Shown one piece after another: positions 47,431-55,718 of a DNA stretch of 64,000 nt. Position 1 is the first letter of the stretch. Each line of letters begins with the position of its first letter. The stretch lies in assembly GCA_937927975.1 (NCBI GenBank), contig CALEZT010000267.1, positions 62,001 to 126,000 of the forward strand, read 5' to 3'. The translations under genes and the position numbers were made by a program. The notes below the pieces were generated by a model. That model was not told the DNA's origin and did no database searches. It was given only the letters and a program-made list of their open reading frames with translations. The DNA is from an uncultured Phycisphaerales bacterium. GTDB lineage: Bacteria > Planctomycetota > Phycisphaerae > Sedimentisphaerales > Anaerobacaceae.

Positions 47431-47432
47431 AC

Positions 47433-49340
47433 ATGACCACCCAACAACACAACATAACCATCGGAACCGCGGGCCACGTCGACCACGGCAAGACCGCGCT
47501 GGTCAAGCTCCTGACCGGCTGCGAGACGGATCGGCTCAAGATCGAGAAGGAACGCGGCATGTCGATCGAACTGGGCTTCGCTCCGTGCGTGATCGCGGAC
47601 CTCGAGGTCGGCATCGTCGATGTCCCGGGCCACGAGAACTTCGTCAAAACGATGGTCGCCGGCGCCAGCGGGATCGACGGTTGTATCCTCGTGGTCGCCG
47701 CCGATGACGGCGTGATGCCCCAGACGCGCGAGCATCTGGACATCCTGACTTTGCTCGGGGTGGGGCACGGAATCGTCGCTTTGACCAAGGTGGACGCGGT
47801 CCCGCCGGAACGGACCACGGCGGCCGCCCAGGAAATCCGGCAATTCGTCACCGGCACGTTCCTGCAGGATGCCCCGATCCTGCCGATCTCCAACATCACC
47901 GGCCAGGGCTTCGAGGAGTTCTACGAGGCTCTCAAGGCCATGGTCGCGGCCATCACGCCCAAGACCGCCGGCGGCGTCTTCCGCGTGCCGGTCGAGCGGG
48001 CGTTCGCCGCAAAGGGCTACGGCACGATCGTGGCGGGGATCCCGACCTGCGGCTCGATCGCCATCGGCGACGAGGTCGAGCTGCTGCCTCAGCAGAAGAA
48101 AGGCCGCGTCCGGTCCGTCCAGGTCTACGGCCGGGACAGCACGCATGCCTTGGCGGGCCAGTGCGCCGCGATCAATATCCCGCAATGGGATCACAAGGAC
48201 GTCGAGCGGGGCAACGTCGTTACCCTCAGCGACTACTTCGCCCCGCGCCAGTGGTACCTGTGCGAGCTCAAGCTGCTGGACTACGAGAAGGCCGACCTCA
48301 AGAACGGCGCCCAGGTCAAGTTCCACACCGGCACTTCCGAGACCACAGCCAGCGTCTATCTCTTCCAGGAAAGCAGCCTCAAGCCCGGCCGCCGGTGCCT
48401 GATCCAGGTCTTCCTGAACCATCCCGTCATCGCGGGTCCGCGGGACCCTTTCATTCTTCGATCGATGTCGCCGACCCGCACGCTCGGCGGCGGCATCATC
48501 GTCGAAGCGATCGAGAGGCGGCTCAAGCGCACGCATTCCGAGGTCCTGGCCGAGGTCGTCGAGCGAGCCAGAGCCGTGACGCAACCGAAGACCTTCGTCG
48601 AGTATTGCGTGAAGACCGCCGAATCCGTCGCAGCCGACGAGAAGCAGGTCTCCCTTCGCACGAAGACGCCCTTGAAGGAGCTTGCGCCCCTGCTGGCGGA
48701 ACTCGTGGGCGAGGGCCGCATCGTGCCGCTGAGCGGCAAGGTCTTCATCCACGTGAATACCGCCAGGCAAGTCCGACAGCATCTGCTCGATGTCATCGGC
48801 GCTTTCCACCGCCAGCGGCCGGAGAGCCCGGGCATCACGCGCGAACAACTCTTGGCGGACTCCGCTGTCCGCAAGGACGTGTTCGACGCAATGACCGAGC
48901 AACTGCGATCCGAGAGCAAACTGGTCGAGAGAAAGGGCTGTCTCGCTCTGCCGGAGCATCGGGAGCAGTTCAAGGATGCCGAACAGCAACTGCTGCAGAA
49001 CGTCGAAACGATGTTCAGGAGCCATCCGTTCGATCCGCCGGGATTGCAGGAGGTCGCGGACAAGATGCGGATCACGCCGCAACAGCTCCAGCGGGTCATC
49101 CGCATTCTCAGCGAGCAGCAGCGACTCGTGCGTGTGGAGCAGGACATGTATTTCCACGCCGAGGCGGTGGCCGTCGCCCGCGAGAGACTGATCGCCTACA
49201 TCAAGGAGCACGGCGGCCTGGAGAGTGTGAAGTTCAAATACGTTCTCGATACGAGCCGCAAGTATGCGATTCCCCTGCTGGACTATTTCGACAAGATCGG
49301 CGTGACCCGCCGGATGGGATACACCCGGCTCTTGAAGTAG
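47433..49340 (+). CDS. selB: selenocysteine-specific elongation factor
   Basis: GTPase that brings Sec-tRNA(Sec) to UGA codons carrying a SECIS. 635 aa. GTP motifs: GTAGHVDHGKTALVK (G1), DVPGHENFVKTM (G3), ALTKVD (G4). Domains II-III follow (KGYGTIVAG, GCxxIP-like), then C-terminal winged-helix repeats (about 450-635) that read the SECIS hairpin, ending TRRMGYTRLLK. ATG 47433 (MTTQQHNITIG) is the family start; the 21 codons upstream are translated repeat sequence. Its partner RNAs are the hairpins at 43116, 44550 and 45200. Confidence 0.96.
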   Translation: MTTQQHNITIGTAGHVDHGKTALVKLLTGCETDRLKIEKERGMSIELGFAPCVIADLEVGIVDVPGHENFVKTMVAGASGIDGCILVVAADDGVMPQTREHLDILTLLGVGHGIVALTKVDAVPPERTTAAAQEIRQFVTGTFLQDAPILPISNITGQGFEEFYEALKAMVAAITPKTAGGVFRVPVERAFAAKGYGTIVAGIPTCGSIAIGDEVELLPQQKKGRVRSVQVYGRDSTHALAGQCAAINIPQWDHKDVERGNVVTLSDYFAPRQWYLCELKLLDYEKADLKNGAQVKFHTGTSETTASVYLFQESSLKPGRRCLIQVFLNHPVIAGPRDPFILRSMSPTRTLGGGIIVEAIERRLKRTHSEVLAEVVERARAVTQPKTFVEYCVKTAESVAADEKQVSLRTKTPLKELAPLLAELVGEGRIVPLSGKVFIHVNTARQVRQHLLDVIGAFHRQRPESPGITREQLLADSAVRKDVFDAMTEQLRSESKLVERKGCLALPEHREQFKDAEQQLLQNVETMFRSHPFDPPGLQEVADKMRITPQQLQRVIRILSEQQRLVRVEQDMYFHAEAVAVARERLIAYIKEHGGLESVKFKYVLDTSRKYAIPLLDYFDKIGVTRRMGYTRLLK

Positions 49341-49370
49341 ATTCTGAGGCTTGGGCGAGGCGGCCCCACG

Positions 49371-49447
49371 GGACCCTATTGACCTGATTGACCCCATTGA
49401 TGCTGAGGTCGGCAACGTCAATGAGGTCAATCCGGTCAATAAGGTCC
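49371..49447 (+). repeat. palindromic repeat, family B copy 2 (downstream of selB)
   Basis: 77 bp, arms of about 30 bp with a few mismatches, same TTGACC units and the same centre (GCTGAGGTC) as the copy at 45817. Together the two copies bracket selA-selB. Confidence 0.82.
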
Positions 49448-49491
49448 CCTCGTCCAATCCGGAGTGTTGATTCGCTACGATCGGATCGCAG

Positions 49492-49519
49492 TTGCCTCGG
49501 CCGACGAACGAGATATAAT
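49492..49519 (+). promoter_or_regulatory. promoter of the Tat isomerase-like gene
   Basis: TTGCCT (49492-49497), 16-bp spacer, TATAAT (49514-49519); leader about 30 nt. Confidence 0.6.
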
Positions 49520-49558
49520 CTCTCCCGTGCGATTCTTCGCCTTTTGCAGGAGACAGCC

Positions 49559-51079
49559 ATGGCCCATGACAGCGTCAATCGCAGGGAGTTCCTCGGCCTG
49601 ACCAGCGCGGGCCTCGCCTCCGGCGTGCTCGGCCTCGACACAGCGTCGTTTGCCGTCCCCAATTCAGAAACCTGGGACCCTGAAAAGCCGTTGCTCTGCA
49701 CCGGCCGACCCCTCGTCGTCCAGCCTGTGCTGATGTACCACGTAGCCCAGAAGCGACCCGCGACGTCGTGGAAATCCTGGGGTGGCGTCCAGAGCGACGA
49801 GGCCGCCGTGACAGAGGCCAGACGAATCGACACGGATCTGCAAGCCCTCTGCTCGACCGCGAGGTTCCCCCTCAAGGTCCTGCCGATCGCCAACGTCAAG
49901 ACCGCCGGCGAAGCCGCGCGAGTTCACGAGGTTGAATATGATGCGGTGATTGTCTACGCCGCCTCGGGTTCGGGCGAACTGCTCAAGGCGTGTTTCACGC
50001 CGAAGAAGGACAAGGATACGATCGTCTTCGTTCGTCGCAGTTCGGACCCGGCGTACTATTGGTTCGAGGCCCTGAGCACGCGGTATCTCAACTGCGCGAG
50101 CGACCGATCCGCTGCCCCTGTGGGTCGCGGCGTCCACGTCGAGGACGTGGTCGTCGACGACGCGGACGAGCTGCTCTGGCGGCTTGGCGCCCTGTACGGA
50201 ATGAAGAACTTCCTGGGGACTCGCATCGTCGCACTGGGCGGTCCTTGGGGTAAATACTCGCCTGAGGCGCCTGACGTGGCCCGCCAGAAATACGGCCTGG
50301 AGATCATCGACGTCTCCTACGAGAATGTTACGCCGCGGATCAAGGCCGCTCTGGCGAACCGCGAACGAGTGGCTGCGGCCGAGGAAGCGACGCGGGCGTA
50401 CCTGGCGATTCCCGGCACGACGTTGGCCACGACGAACGAGTTCGTGGTCAACGCCTTCATCCTCCACAGCGTCTTCAAGGACCTGATGCGCGAGCACAAG
50501 GCTTCCGCATTCACGATCCGCAACTGCATGAGCACGATCATGCCCATCTCGCAGACGACGCCGTGCCTGACCCTGGGTTTGCTCAACGACGAAGGGCTGA
50601 TGGCCTTCTGCGAATCCGACTTCGTGATCATCCCCGCCGGCATTCTGCTGCACTACATCGCAGGCCAACCCGTCTTCCTGCACAATTCGACGTTCCCGCA
50701 CGCCGGACGGGTCACCTGCGCCCACTGCAGCTCGCCCCGCCGATTTGACGGAATCCGCTACGAGCCGGCGCGAATCATGACGCACTATGAATCCGAGTAC
50801 GGGACCGCCACCAAGGTCGAGATCCCGGTCGGGCGGCAGGTCACCTTCATCGATCCTCAGTACAGCACCGGCCGCTGGCTGGGTTTCACCGGGATCGTCC
50901 GCAGCAATCCCGGCTACGAGATCTGCCGATCGCAGCACGACGTCGAGATCCAGGGCCACTGGAAAAAGCTCATCAACGAGGTCCGCGACTCTCATTGGGT
51001 GATGGCCTATGGCGACCACCTCAAGGAATTGGCGTACGCTGCCCGCAAGCTGGGCATTCAGTGGGACGGTCTGACATGA
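49559..51079 (+). CDS. Tat-exported protein, L-fucose/L-arabinose isomerase-like
   Basis: 506 aa. The N-terminus NRREFLGLTSAGLASGVLGL is a twin-arginine signal. AGGAG is 6 nt before the ATG, and the in-frame region upstream is the promoter, so 49559 is the start. The body shows GMKNFLGTRIVALGGPWG, a C-terminal segment with CLTLGLLNDEGLMAFCESD (typical of sugar isomerase C-terminal domains) and THYESEYGTATKVEIPVGRQVTF. Planctomycetes export related proteins; activity is unproven. Confidence 0.6.
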   Translation: MAHDSVNRREFLGLTSAGLASGVLGLDTASFAVPNSETWDPEKPLLCTGRPLVVQPVLMYHVAQKRPATSWKSWGGVQSDEAAVTEARRIDTDLQALCSTARFPLKVLPIANVKTAGEAARVHEVEYDAVIVYAASGSGELLKACFTPKKDKDTIVFVRRSSDPAYYWFEALSTRYLNCASDRSAAPVGRGVHVEDVVVDDADELLWRLGALYGMKNFLGTRIVALGGPWGKYSPEAPDVARQKYGLEIIDVSYENVTPRIKAALANRERVAAAEEATRAYLAIPGTTLATTNEFVVNAFILHSVFKDLMREHKASAFTIRNCMSTIMPISQTTPCLTLGLLNDEGLMAFCESDFVIIPAGILLHYIAGQPVFLHNSTFPHAGRVTCAHCSSPRRFDGIRYEPARIMTHYESEYGTATKVEIPVGRQVTFIDPQYSTGRWLGFTGIVRSNPGYEICRSQHDVEIQGHWKKLINEVRDSHWVMAYGDHLKELAYAARKLGIQWDGLT

Positions 51080-51088
51080 ACGCAGCAA

Positions 51089-51136
51089 TAACAATCCATT
51101 AACGGATTTCTAACGCATTCCTAACACGATTCTAAC
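51089..51136 (+). promoter_or_regulatory. Pho box: five TAAC direct repeats, 11-bp period
   Basis: TAAC occurs at 51089, 51100, 51111, 51122 and 51133, exactly 11 bp apart, each followed by A/T-rich bases. Direct repeats with 11-bp spacing (TTAACA or CTGTCAT) are the known binding pattern of PhoP/PhoB response regulators. The box lies directly upstream of pstS, so phosphate-starvation control is expected. No phoB/phoR is in the window. Confidence 0.8.
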
Positions 51137-51161
51137 AATTGCCGGGTAGGGTTGCGTTTCT

Positions 51162-52244
51162 ATGTTGAGAATGAAGGTCGTTTCGCTTTCGCTGCTTGCT
51201 GCGTCGCTTCTGGCCGGTTGCGCCCAGAGCATCGACCCCAATTCGCCGCAGGGTTTCATCCAGACCAAGGGCTCCGACACGATCGTCAACGCGATGCAGG
51301 AGGTGTCGGAGGAGTTCATGAAGCAGTACCCGCACGTGTTCGTCGCCATCACCGGCGGCGGTTCCGGCGTGGGCATCGCCTCCCTGATCAACAAGACCAC
51401 CGAGATCGCCACCTGTTCGCGGGAGATGAAACCCAAAGAGATCGAGATGGCGGAAAAGCGAGGCGTCCATCCGCACGAGATCGTCATCGCCTACGACGGA
51501 ATCGCGGTTATCGTCAACCACGCCAATCCCATCGACCGGCTGAGCATCGACGAGCTTCACGACATCTTCACAGGCAAGATCACCAACTGGAAATCGCTCG
51601 GCGGGCCGGACCTGCCCCTGGTCACGCTGTCTCGCGAGGTCAGCTCGGGCACGCACATGTACTTCAAAGAGGTGGTCGTCCAACTCAGCAAGAAGGGCAG
51701 CACGGAGGAATTCTCCAAAGAAACGCTCCTGCTGACCAGCTCGCAGGCGATCGTCGAGGAAGTGGCCAACAACGTCGGCGCGATCGGATATCTGGGCATG
51801 GGCTACCTCTCGGACCGAACCAAGGCGCTACTCGTGGGCAAAGTCTCCGGATCGGAAAAAGGCAGATCGGGCCTATATTCTTCAACGAAATCTCCTGGTT
51901 CGATTTCGTTGAAGAATGGACAAGCCGAAGCGCTCGACGCGCGACCAGGGTTTGAGGGGGAAAAATCGAACCAAGAGATTTTTCCCCCTCAGAGTAGGCC
52001 CGATCTGCCTTTTTCCGATCCGGAGCCTGGGACGCAGGCGAACGACGGTTTCTACCCGCCCACCGTGGAGGACGTAATCAATAAGACCTATCCTCTTTCC
52101 AGGCCGCTGTACCTGTACACGGACGGCCAGCCCCAGGGGATTGTCAGGCTGTTCGTGGAGTACGCATTGGGCCCGGTCGGCCAGACGCGATTCACGGCGA
52201 CGGGATTCGTACCGGTAGGAGCGACCCTTGATCAGGAGATTTAG
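51162..52244 (+). CDS. pstS: phosphate-binding lipoprotein of the Pst ABC transporter, with inserted palindrome
   Basis: 360 aa periplasmic binding protein. Lipoprotein signal SLSLLAASLLAGC (Cys20). Phosphate-site segments are TKGSDTIVNAMQE, ITGGGSGVGIASLINKTTEIA, and SREVSSGTHMYFKE. Between VGKVSG (about 228) and NDGFYPPTVEDV (about 287) sits a 60-residue low-similarity stretch encoded by the palindromic element at 51845-52025; the frame is kept and the C-terminus (YPLSRPLYLYTDG) resumes. Starts: ATG 51162 or ATG 51171. It overlaps pstC by 17 bp. Confidence 0.9.
   Translation: MLRMKVVSLSLLAASLLAGCAQSIDPNSPQGFIQTKGSDTIVNAMQEVSEEFMKQYPHVFVAITGGGSGVGIASLINKTTEIATCSREMKPKEIEMAEKRGVHPHEIVIAYDGIAVIVNHANPIDRLSIDELHDIFTGKITNWKSLGGPDLPLVTLSREVSSGTHMYFKEVVVQLSKKGSTEEFSKETLLLTSSQAIVEEVANNVGAIGYLGMGYLSDRTKALLVGKVSGSEKGRSGLYSSTKSPGSISLKNGQAEALDARPGFEGEKSNQEIFPPQSRPDLPFSDPEPGTQANDGFYPPTVEDVINKTYPLSRPLYLYTDGQPQGIVRLFVEYALGPVGQTRFTATGFVPVGATLDQEI
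51845..52025 (+). repeat. composite palindromic element in frame inside pstS
   Basis: 181 bp. Outer arms are a perfect 31-bp inverted repeat (51845-51875 and 51995-52025; starts CTCCGGATCGGAAAAAGG). Inside are two further perfect hairpins: ATTCTTCAACGAAAT with its complement (about 51877-51917) and TGAGGGGGAAAAATC with its complement (about 51953-51992). The folded strand would be a three-armed, cloverleaf-like structure. Confidence 0.9.
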
Positions 52245-53097
52245 CGAACCTGTCATCGAGTGGTGCATCCGCGCCAGCGGCCTGGTGGTCGTTGCCTTCG
52301 TGTTCCTCATTTTCCTGTTCCTTCTGCGCGATTCGCTGTCGCTGTTCCGCGATTTCCCCATTCGCGACGTGCTGCTCGGAAAAGAGTGGCTGCCGATCTC
52401 CGAGCCGCCCAAGTTCGGCATCCTGCCCCTGCTGGTCGGGTCCGTCCTGGTCACCTTCTGGGCGATCGCGATCTGCGTGCCGCTGGGCGTCGCGGCCGCG
52501 ATGTTTATTGCCGAGGTCGCGCCCAGGCCCCTCAAGCACGTCCTCAAGTCGCTGATCGAGATCCTCGCCGCGATCCCCAGCGTCGTGCTGGGCTTCCTGG
52601 GCATCATCTGGCTGGGCCCCTTCCTTCGGAACACGTTCCACCTGTCTACCGGCATGACCGGCCTGACCGGCAGTCTGCTCTTGGCCTTCATGGCGCTGCC
52701 GACGATCATCAGCATCTCCGAGGACGCTTTGGCGGGCGTGCCCAAGGCCTATCGCGAAGCCGCCTTCGGGTTGGGCGCCACGCGATGGCAGACGCTCTGG
52801 CGAGTGATCCTGCCCTCGGCCTCCTCGGGCATCGTCGCGGCGGTCATGCTGGGCATCGGACGGGTCGTCGGCGAAACGATGGTCGTGCTCATGGTCACCG
52901 GCAACGCGCCGGTCATGCCCAAGTCGATCCTCCAGCCGCTCAGGACGCTGACCGCCACCATTGCAGGCGAGATGGGCGAGACGGTCGGCGGTTCCGAGCA
53001 CTACTTCGCGCTGTTCGCGGTCGGACTGGTCCTGTTCGCCATCACGTTCACGATCAACCTCATCGCCGACATGTTCCTGCGGAGGGCCAGGAAATGA
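52228..53097 (+). CDS. pstC: phosphate ABC transporter permease PstC
   Basis: 289 aa, six membrane helices. The ABC-coupling EAA loop is EDALAGVPKAYREAAFGLGATRWQ (split here as VPKAYREAAFGLGAT), preceded by SVVLGFLGIIWLGP. TTG start overlapping pstS by 17 bp; stop overlaps pstA (ATGA). Confidence 0.93.
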   Translation: MIRRFSEPVIEWCIRASGLVVVAFVFLIFLFLLRDSLSLFRDFPIRDVLLGKEWLPISEPPKFGILPLLVGSVLVTFWAIAICVPLGVAAAMFIAEVAPRPLKHVLKSLIEILAAIPSVVLGFLGIIWLGPFLRNTFHLSTGMTGLTGSLLLAFMALPTIISISEDALAGVPKAYREAAFGLGATRWQTLWRVILPSASSGIVAAVMLGIGRVVGETMVVLMVTGNAPVMPKSILQPLRTLTATIAGEMGETVGGSEHYFALFAVGLVLFAITFTINLIADMFLRRARK

Positions 53098-53942
53098 ACG
53101 GAGCCAAGATCCGCCAGCACATCGCGTTCGCGGTCCTGGGCGTTCTGACGCTCGCCATCGTCGTGCCGATCCTGCTGGTGATGGTGTACATCGTCGTCAA
53201 CGGAGCCGGCGCGATCAGTTGGGAGTTCCTGACCGCGGCCCCGCGACAGGGCATGAAGGCCGGCGGCATCTTCCCCGCCATCGTCGGCACGATCCTCCTG
53301 GTCGTCGGCACGATGCTGTTCTCGCTGCCTCTGGGCGTGCTCTCGGCGGTCTACCTCGTCGAGTACGCCCACGACAACCTGTTCACGCGTCTGATCAAGC
53401 TGTCGGTGGTGAACCTCTCGGGCATCCCCTCGATCGTCTATGGCCTCTTCGGCTTCACGATGTTCGTCATCCTGCTGCACTTCGGCACCTCGATCCTGGC
53501 GGGCTCGCTGACGCTGGCGATCATGAGCCTGCCGGTGATTATCACCGCCTCGAAGGAGGCCCTGGAGTCGGTGCCCGACACGTACCGAGAGATCAGCCTC
53601 TCGCTGGGGGCGACCCGCTGGCAGACGGTCCGCTACTGCGTGCTGCCCTACGCCATTCCGGGCATCCTGACCGGGACGGTCCTGAGCCTGAGCCGGGCCG
53701 CGGGCGAGACGGCGCCGATCCTGTTCACCGTCGCGGCGTTCTACCTGCCCAGGCTGCCCCGCGGGGTCTTCGACCAGGTGATGGCGCTGCCCTACCACCT
53801 GTATGTGATCTCGACCCAGGTGCCGAACATTCCGCTGGAGCTGAGCTTCGCGACCGCCCTGGTCCTGGTGGGCCTGGTGTTCCTGATGAACCTCGTGAGC
53901 ATCTTCCTGCGTGCCCACTATCGGAAGAAGAGGCTATGGTAG
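53094..53942 (+). CDS. pstA: phosphate ABC transporter permease PstA
   Basis: 282 aa, six membrane helices. EAA loop: KEALESVPDTYREISLSLGA. NLSGIPSIVYGLFG and RAAGETAPILFT are PstA signatures. AGGAA immediately precedes the ATG, coupled to pstC; its stop overlaps the start of pstB1. Confidence 0.94.
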   Translation: MNGAKIRQHIAFAVLGVLTLAIVVPILLVMVYIVVNGAGAISWEFLTAAPRQGMKAGGIFPAIVGTILLVVGTMLFSLPLGVLSAVYLVEYAHDNLFTRLIKLSVVNLSGIPSIVYGLFGFTMFVILLHFGTSILAGSLTLAIMSLPVIITASKEALESVPDTYREISLSLGATRWQTVRYCVLPYAIPGILTGTVLSLSRAAGETAPILFTVAAFYLPRLPRGVFDQVMALPYHLYVISTQVPNIPLELSFATALVLVGLVFLMNLVSIFLRAHYRKKRLW

Positions 53943-54688
53943 ACGCGATCATCAAGACCACCGGTTTGAACTGCTTCTTCGGGTCCGTCCAGGCCCTCAA
54001 GAGCATCGACCTTGAGGTTCAACGCAACGAGATCCTCGGCGTGATCGGACCCTCCAACAGCGGCAAGACCACCTTTCTGCGGGCCCTGAACCGGCTCAAC
54101 TACCGCGTGCGAAGCTACTCCCAGACGGGCGAAATCCTCCTGGACGGCCAGGACCTCAAGGCAATCCGCGACAACGTCCTTCGCAAGAAGATCGGGATCA
54201 TCTTCGCCCTGCCGCAGGTGCTGCCGGTGACGATCTTCGAGAACGTCGCCTACGGCCCGAAGGTTCACGGCCTCACCCATCGCGAGCAGGTCGACTGGAT
54301 CGTCGAGGAGTCCTTGAAGAAGGCCTCGCTCTGGGACGAGGTCAAGGACCGCCTCAACCAGCCCGCGGTGAAGCTCTCCGGCGGCCAGCAGCAACGTCTG
54401 TGCATCGCACGCACGCTGGCGGTGGGACCCGAGGTGATCCTGTACGACGAGCCCAGTTCGGGCCTGGACCCCATCTCGACCGCCAAGCTCGAGGACACCA
54501 TGCAGCAGCTCAAGGCCGACTACACGCAGATCCTCGTGACCAACAACGTCAAGCAGGCATCACGGGTCAGCGAACGCTGCGCGTTCTTCCTGATGGGCGA
54601 GCTGGTGGAGCTGGGTCAGACCGACCAGATCTTCACCAAGCCCATTGACAGGCGAACGAACGATTATATTACCGGACGTTTCGGGTAG
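53936..54688 (+). CDS. pstB: phosphate ABC transporter ATPase 1, degenerate Q- and H-loops
   Basis: 250 aa. Walker A GPSNSGKTT and Walker B VILYDEPSSGLDP are intact, as is the signature KLSGGQQQRLCIAR. Two catalytic positions are altered against ordinary PstB: the Q-loop FQ(K/R)P is FALPQVLP (Gln replaced by Ala) and the H-loop THNM is TNNV (His replaced by Asn). Family C-terminus DYITGRFG is present. ATG 53936 overlaps the pstA stop. It is expected to pair with PstB2 (54855). Confidence 0.92.
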   Translation: MVDAIIKTTGLNCFFGSVQALKSIDLEVQRNEILGVIGPSNSGKTTFLRALNRLNYRVRSYSQTGEILLDGQDLKAIRDNVLRKKIGIIFALPQVLPVTIFENVAYGPKVHGLTHREQVDWIVEESLKKASLWDEVKDRLNQPAVKLSGGQQQRLCIARTLAVGPEVILYDEPSSGLDPISTAKLEDTMQQLKADYTQILVTNNVKQASRVSERCAFFLMGELVELGQTDQIFTKPIDRRTNDYITGRFG

Positions 54689-54697
54689 AATGGTATG

Positions 54698-54844
54698 CAC
54701 CACAGAGACACAAAGGACACAGAGAAAAATGAAGAAGGGGAAGGCAAGAAGGTGGGAACCCAAGAGGCCAACTGCTGCGGTCTTCTAGACTTCTCACCTT
54801 CGCGTCTTCCCTCTTCTCTGTGTCCTCTGTGTCTCTGTGGTGAG
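54698..54844 (+). repeat. inverted-repeat element, family C copy 3 (inside the pst operon)
   Basis: 147 bp with near-perfect inverted ends: CACCACAGAGACACAAAGGA at the left and, inverted, CACCACAGAGACACAGAGGA at the right. It separates pstB1 from pstB2 and ends 10 bp before the pstB2 ATG, replacing the normal tight coupling; its last bases (GGTGAG) are the only ribosome-binding-like sequence for pstB2. Confidence 0.85.
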
Positions 54845-54854
54845 AATTGGTTTT

Positions 54855-55619
54855 ATGCAAGTTGACGCCAAGATCAAGACCGTTGACCTGAATCTCTACT
54901 ACGGCCCATTCCGCGCCCTGATCGACGTCAACATCGAGATTCCGGCCCGGAACGTCACCGCCATTATCGGCCCGTCCGGCTGCGGAAAATCCACCCTCCT
55001 GCGATGCTTCAACCGGATGAACGACCTGATCGAGCACATCGACATGCGCGGCCGGATCCTGATCGACGGCGAGAACATCCTCGACCGCGACACGGATCTG
55101 ATCGCACTGCGCCGCAAGGTGGGCATGGTCTTCCAGCGCCCCAATCCTTTCTCCCTGTCGGTCTACAATAATCTGAAGTTTGGCCTTCGGATCCACAACA
55201 TGATGAAGAGGAAGGCCGACATCATGCGAACCATCCAGGAGAGCCTGGAACACGTCGGCCTTTGGGACGATCTCAAAGACAAGCTCAACCAGAATGCCCT
55301 GTCGCTGACGCTGGAGCAGCAGCAGCGACTGTGCATCGCCCGCGTGCTCATGCTCCGGCCTGAGATCATCCTCCTGGACGAGCCCTGTTCGACCCTGGAC
55401 CCCATGTCGACGCTGCGGATCGAGGAACTGCTGCGGGTGCTCTGCAAGGAGTACGCCATCGTGATTGTGACCCATAACATGCAGCAGGCGGCCCGCTGTT
55501 CGGACTACAGCGCTCTGATGCACCTCGGTCGGCTCGTCGAGTTCGGCCAAACCGACCAGATTTTTACGAACCCCAAAGAGAAATTGACCGAAGACTATAT
55601 ACGAGGAGCCTTTGGGTAA
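54855..55619 (+). CDS. pstB: phosphate ABC transporter ATPase 2, degenerate signature motif
   Basis: 254 aa. Walker A GPSGCGKST, Q-loop MVFQRPNPF, Walker B IILLDEPCSTLDP and H-loop VTHNMQQAARCSD are canonical, but the signature LSGGQQQRLCIAR is changed to LTLEQQQRLCIAR, losing the Ser-Gly-Gly that contacts the opposite ATP. The start is ATG 54855 (MQVDAKIKTVDLNL) rather than the GTG in the repeat at 54837. The pattern complements PstB1. Confidence 0.93.
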   Translation: MQVDAKIKTVDLNLYYGPFRALIDVNIEIPARNVTAIIGPSGCGKSTLLRCFNRMNDLIEHIDMRGRILIDGENILDRDTDLIALRRKVGMVFQRPNPFSLSVYNNLKFGLRIHNMMKRKADIMRTIQESLEHVGLWDDLKDKLNQNALSLTLEQQQRLCIARVLMLRPEIILLDEPCSTLDPMSTLRIEELLRVLCKEYAIVIVTHNMQQAARCSDYSALMHLGRLVEFGQTDQIFTNPKEKLTEDYIRGAFG

Positions 55620-55718
55620 TTGATTATTTGCGATTTGCTATTTACGATTTGCTGGCAGGGCTTACGCTGAGCGCAAGCCCAAAACGGAAATCGTCAATGG
55701 TAGATCTCGGAGCTGTTC

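Noticed and set aside
47370..47432. A collagen-like Gly-Pro N-terminus of SelB
   Set aside because: It is the translation of the palindromic repeat; the family start is the ATG at 47433.
45646..49558. selC (tRNA-Sec) near selA-selB
   Set aside because: I looked at the gaps 45646-45942, 47353-47432 and 49341-49558 and saw no long-variable-arm tRNA with anticodon TCA. It is presumably elsewhere in the genome.
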